Positions 61,447 through 64,000 of a DNA stretch of 64,000 bases are shown in pieces. Below the pieces are notes generated by a model. That model searched no databases. It saw only the letters and a list, made by a program, of their open reading frames with translations, and was not told the origin of the DNA. Positions within the stretch are counted from its first letter, which is position 1, and each line of letters opens with the position of its first letter. This stretch comes from Streptomyces sp. NBC_00569 (lineage in GTDB: Bacteria > Actinomycetota > Actinomycetes > Streptomycetales > Streptomycetaceae), in assembly GCF_036345255.1 (NCBI RefSeq), contig NZ_CP107783.1, positions 5,750,001-5,814,000 of the forward strand, read 5' to 3'. The translations under genes were made by a program, and so were the position numbers.

Positions 61447-62114
61447 ACAGCCCATCCTGGCCGGTCGAGCTGACGGACGGTGACGTCTGCCTGCGCCCGA
61501 TAAAACTGCGCGACCAACGGGCCTGGCGCGAGGTCAACCGCCGCAACCGCGACTGGCTGCGCCCCTGGGAAGCGACCATCCCGCCGCCCACGCCCAGCGG
61601 CCCCGTCGCCCACCGTCCGACCTACCGTCAGATGGTCCGCCATCTGCGCGCCGAGGCGAGCGCGGGGCGCATGCTGCCCTTCGTCATCGAGTACCAGGGG
61701 CGCCTGGTCGGGCAGTTGACGGTGGCGGGGATCACCTGGGGCTCGATGTGTTCGGGGCATGTCGGCTACTGGGTCGACGAGTCGGTGGCCGGGCGCGGCG
61801 TGATGCCGACGGCGGTGGCGCTCGCGGTCGACCACTGCTTCCGCACGGTGGGCCTGCACCGCATCGAGGTCTGTATTCGCCCGGAGAACGTGCCGAGCCG
61901 CCGGGTCGTCGAAAAACTCGGATTCCGCGAGGAAGGGCTGCGACCCCGCTATCTCCACATCGACGGCGGGTGGCGCGACCATCTCGTCTTCGCGCTCACC
62001 GCGGAGGAGGTCCCGGAAGGCCTCCTGAGCCGCTGGCGTCGCAAGCGTGGTGGCAACGCCGCTGGTCCGGGTGGTCCGAACACCGCGGGGCAGCCCGGCA
62101 CATCGCCAAAATGA
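61443..62114 (+). CDS. GNAT N-acetyltransferase, RimJ-like
   Basis: 223 aa if initiated at CTG 61443, which overlaps the mog stop as CTGA. The homologous domain starts immediately: VELTDGDVCLRPIKLRDQRA, then WREVNRRNRDWLRPWEATIP. No ATG, GTG or TTG is in frame before the ATG at 61632, which would remove the first strand and helix. The CoA site is GYWVDESVAGRGVMPTAVAL. RimJ-type enzymes acetylate the N-termini of ribosomal proteins. Gene order galU-glp-rimJ-glpR is conserved. The C-terminal ~25 residues are Gly/Pro-rich. Confidence 0.88.
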   Translation: MNSPSWPVELTDGDVCLRPIKLRDQRAWREVNRRNRDWLRPWEATIPPPTPSGPVAHRPTYRQMVRHLRAEASAGRMLPFVIEYQGRLVGQLTVAGITWGSMCSGHVGYWVDESVAGRGVMPTAVALAVDHCFRTVGLHRIEVCIRPENVPSRRVVEKLGFREEGLRPRYLHIDGGWRDHLVFALTAEEVPEGLLSRWRRKRGGNAAGPGGPNTAGQPGTSPK

Positions 62115-62285
62115 AATAAGTGTTCGAAATTGATCGGGGATCGTCCGCCGCAGGCATTAAATTCGCTCGACGGGCGGCGCGTTGATGCCTCAGTCGGAAA
62201 AAAAGCTCGAAATATCAGCCAGATCGTGCGACACACCGGCGCAATTGGCGGATGCCCCCATGCAAACCCCTCTACCGTGTGAGGC

Positions 62286-63680
62286 GTGAGCAGCAGCGGC
62301 CTCATCTACGCAGTCATCGTCGGGGCCTGGGCCGCCTACTTGGTGCCGATGTGGCTCCGTAGGCAGGACGAGCTGAACGAGGCCCGTCCGACGGAACGCT
62401 TCAGCACCGCCATCCGGCTGCTGTCCGGACGGGCGGGCATGGAGCGCCGATACGCCAAGGACCTGCAGACGCGCTCGCCCGAAGGGGAGGAGCAGCGCAG
62501 CGACCCGGACGACGTCACCGACTCGGTGGACGTCCGGGCCTTCGCCGCGCCTCCGGTCCGCGGGGAGCGCAGGAACGAGAACCGGGACGCCCGACACGAG
62601 CGGCACCCCGGATCCGAACCCCGCCCCGAGTCCCGGCCCCAGCCCAGGACCTCGCCCGCCCGGCAGGCACCCGACCGCCAGGTCTCCGCCCGGGCTCCCC
62701 ACGACCAGCAGGCGCACGACCGGCCGAACCACGACCGGCCCGCCAACGACCCGCACACGAACGGCAGGTCGGCAACCGGACGCCCGGGCCCCGACCGGCA
62801 GTCGTCGGACCGCCAGTCGTCGGACCGCCAGCCGTCCGACCGCCAGCCGTCCGACCGGTCCGCGTCCGACCGGTCCACGGCCGAGCGGCAGGCCGCCTCG
62901 GCGGACGCCGCCGCCCGTGCCCGCCGCTCCAAGGTGCTCGCGCGCAGGCGCCGTACGACCGTCATGCTCTTCCTCGCCTTCACGGCCGGCGCGGTCGTCG
63001 CCGCCGTCGGCGGGCTCGCGTTCCTGTGGGCACCCGCCGTGCCCGCGGTGCTGCTCAGCTCGTACATCTTCTATCTGCGGGCCCAGGAGCGGCGGCGCTT
63101 CGCGTACACGATGGACCGGCGCCAGGCCGAGGTCGCGGCGCAGCGGCTGCGCGAACGGCAGCCTCGCAGGCGCCAGCCCGCCGCGGGCCGGGCCGCCGCG
63201 GAGGAGGCCGAAGAGGGGCCTGCGCCAGAGGTGGAGACCGACCCCGGTCTCGAGGCGCTCGCGGCCGACCGGCGCGCGCTCGTCGAGCAGACCGACCACG
63301 CCGAGTGGGTCGACCAGCAGCGCGAGCGGCAGCGCGGCCCCGGCCGCGGCGACAGCTGGGACCCGGTCCCGGTGCCCCTGCCGACCTATGTGACCGCCCC
63401 GGTCGCCCCGCGTGCCACGGGCAGCGTCGACCTCGGCGACCCCGACGCGTGGAGCTCGGCCCGCTCCAGCACGGCGGGCGCGGCGCAGCAGGAGCCGGAC
63501 GGGCGTACCGGCGAGGAGCCGGCGGCGGTGTCCGAGGAGTGCGACGGCGCGGACGAGATCGGGGACGAGCGCTGTGACGCGCGCCGGGCCGCCTCCGCGC
63601 GCCGCTCGCGCGAGCGGGGCCGCACCCCGCTCTTCGATCAGTACGACGACGGCGGCCGCCCCCGCGCGGCCAACGAGTGA
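62286..63680 (+). CDS. glpR: Gephyrin-like molybdotransferase receptor GlpR / SepX-like division protein
   Basis: 464 aa from GTG 62286. Helix 1 at residues 3-22 (SGLIYAVIVGAWAAYLVPMW), a ~190-residue Arg/Asp/Pro-rich cytoplasmic region with direct DRQPS repeats, helices 2-3 at ~226-265 (VMLFLAFTAGAVVAAVGGLA … LLSSYIFYL), and a long charged C-terminal region with coiled-coil potential (AYTMDRRQAEVAAQRLRERQ). This matches corynebacterial GlpR, receptor of Glp, and Streptomyces SepX, needed for Z-ring stability and compartmentalisation. Position after glp and rimJ supports the call. Confidence 0.9.
   Translation: MSSSGLIYAVIVGAWAAYLVPMWLRRQDELNEARPTERFSTAIRLLSGRAGMERRYAKDLQTRSPEGEEQRSDPDDVTDSVDVRAFAAPPVRGERRNENRDARHERHPGSEPRPESRPQPRTSPARQAPDRQVSARAPHDQQAHDRPNHDRPANDPHTNGRSATGRPGPDRQSSDRQSSDRQPSDRQPSDRSASDRSTAERQAASADAAARARRSKVLARRRRTTVMLFLAFTAGAVVAAVGGLAFLWAPAVPAVLLSSYIFYLRAQERRRFAYTMDRRQAEVAAQRLRERQPRRRQPAAGRAAAEEAEEGPAPEVETDPGLEALAADRRALVEQTDHAEWVDQQRERQRGPGRGDSWDPVPVPLPTYVTAPVAPRATGSVDLGDPDAWSSARSSTAGAAQQEPDGRTGEEPAAVSEECDGADEIGDERCDARRAASARRSRERGRTPLFDQYDDGGRPRAANE
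62793..62880 (+). repeat. 15-bp repeats encoding SDRQS/PSDRQ
   Basis: Five or six imperfect 15-base units inside glpR, giving DRQSSDRQSSDRQPSDRQPS and a degenerate continuation with SDRSASDR. In-frame, so length change would be tolerated. Confidence 0.75.
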
Positions 63681-63766
63681 GACCCGTCCGGGGCCACCGT
63701 GGCTGACCAGCCAGGAACGGATTTCCGAGCACCCCGATCGGGATGCTAGAGTTTCACTCGTTGCAA

Positions 63767-63840
63767 GGGCCTGTGGCGCAGTCTGGTAGCGCACCTCGTT
63801 CGCATCGAGGGGGTCTGGGGTTCAAATCCCCACAGGTCCA
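63767..63840 (+). tRNA. tRNA-Ala (anticodon CGC)
   Basis: 74-nt cloverleaf: acceptor GGGCCTG / CAGGTCC with one G-T pair, anticodon stem CCTCG/CGAGG with loop TTCGCAT (anticodon CGC, codon GCG), T-arm GGTTCAAATCC, discriminator A. Downstream is a UUCG-capped terminator. Confidence 0.96.
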
Positions 63841-63848
63841 CCGCAATT

Positions 63849-63882
63849 AAGAGCCCCACCGGATTCGTCCGGTGGGGCTCTT
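63849..63882. terminator. tRNA-Ala terminator with UUCG tetraloop
   Basis: 15-bp perfect stem (63849-63863 / 63868-63882) capped by TTCG. AAGAGCCCCACCGGA on one side and its complement on the other, followed by GCCTTGCC. It also terminates the convergent partial gene's strand. Confidence 0.85.
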
Positions 63883-63936
63883 GCCTTGCCTGCTCGCTTC
63901 CTCCCCCGTGGCGCCCTTTCCGCGATGTTGCGCGCG

Positions 63937-64000
63937 TCACAGCGCCTTGGCGAAGCAGCGGCTCAGTTCCTCGAAGCGGTAGTGGCCGAACTTGCTGCAG
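63937..64000 (-). CDS. 3' end of an unidentified gene (partial)
   Basis: A minus-strand frame entering from the right edge ends at TGA (63937-63939): C S K F G H Y R F E E L S R C F A K A L. Only about 20 codons are visible; the composition fits a real gene end. The family cannot be recognised. Confidence 0.5.
   Translation of the reverse strand, partial: CSKFGHYRFEELSRCFAKAL

Overview
The window is a high-GC actinobacterial chromosome segment, almost certainly from Streptomyces. The support is a recognisable hrdD principal-like sigma factor with a SigR-type promoter, a WhiJ-like HTH/DUF397 gene pair, a GPP34-family protein, a DUF6227 protein, and the actinobacterial galU-glp(moeA)-moaC-mog-rimJ-glpR(sepX) cluster. 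Start codons are often GTG, and 4-base stop/start overlaps are frequent.

Layout. 0-3.7 kb: a small catabolic group (SSS-family symporter, SDR dehydrogenase, an uncharacterised 280-aa protein) with repeated palindromic operators ahead of the symporter. 3.8-6.2 kb: DUF397 protein, WhiJ-like regulator, GPP34 protein. 6.4-11 kb: a D,D-carboxypeptidase with a very long acidic cytoplasmic tail, then a large membrane protein. 11.1-15.9 kb: a translationally coupled operon of PknG-like kinase, four-helix membrane sensor and substrate-binding lipoprotein, reminiscent of mycobacterial pknG/glnX/glnH. It is divergent from a flavohemoglobin. 17.4-20.1 kb: a sulfite-oxidase-like molybdoenzyme divergent from a BBE-type flavoprotein.

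20.1-24.5 kb is a degraded accessory stretch. It holds an NB-ARC regulator relic, a frameshifted acetyltransferase, an alpha/beta hydrolase, a D-amino-acid-oxidase-like gene that lacks a usable start, and the C-terminal relic of a tyrosine integrase lying next to tRNA-Arg(CCU). 24.7-39.2 kb: a 17-bp repeat array, acyl-CoA synthetase, M6 metalloprotease, two DHA2 transporters with TetR/MarR regulators, a DODA-type dioxygenase, hrdD, a WYL regulator, a sugar-binding lipoprotein with a divergent TetR, and a second SDR.

39.3-43.8 kb is the most unusual region. Two convergent secreted proteins are built from Asn-Thr-Pro and Gln-Thr-Pro triplets, flanked by long stretches with no convincing genes. 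43.8-57.4 kb returns to conserved functions: DUF6227, L,D-transpeptidase, P1 peptidase, MscL (frameshifted as given), a CpaB-like protein, MTA phosphorylase, FmdB zinc ribbon, MFS, a CPA1 antiporter and a penicillin acylase. 57.4-64 kb: 5-formyl-THF cyclo-ligase, divergent from the galU to glpR block that joins UDP-glucose supply, molybdenum cofactor synthesis and a cell-division membrane receptor. The window ends with tRNA-Ala(CGC) and the 3' end of another gene.

Co-operating sets inferred: Moco genes near 59-61 kb could supply the molybdoenzyme at 17.4 kb; the kinase/sensor/lipoprotein operon looks like one signalling pathway; the paired regulator/transporter genes look like efflux modules.
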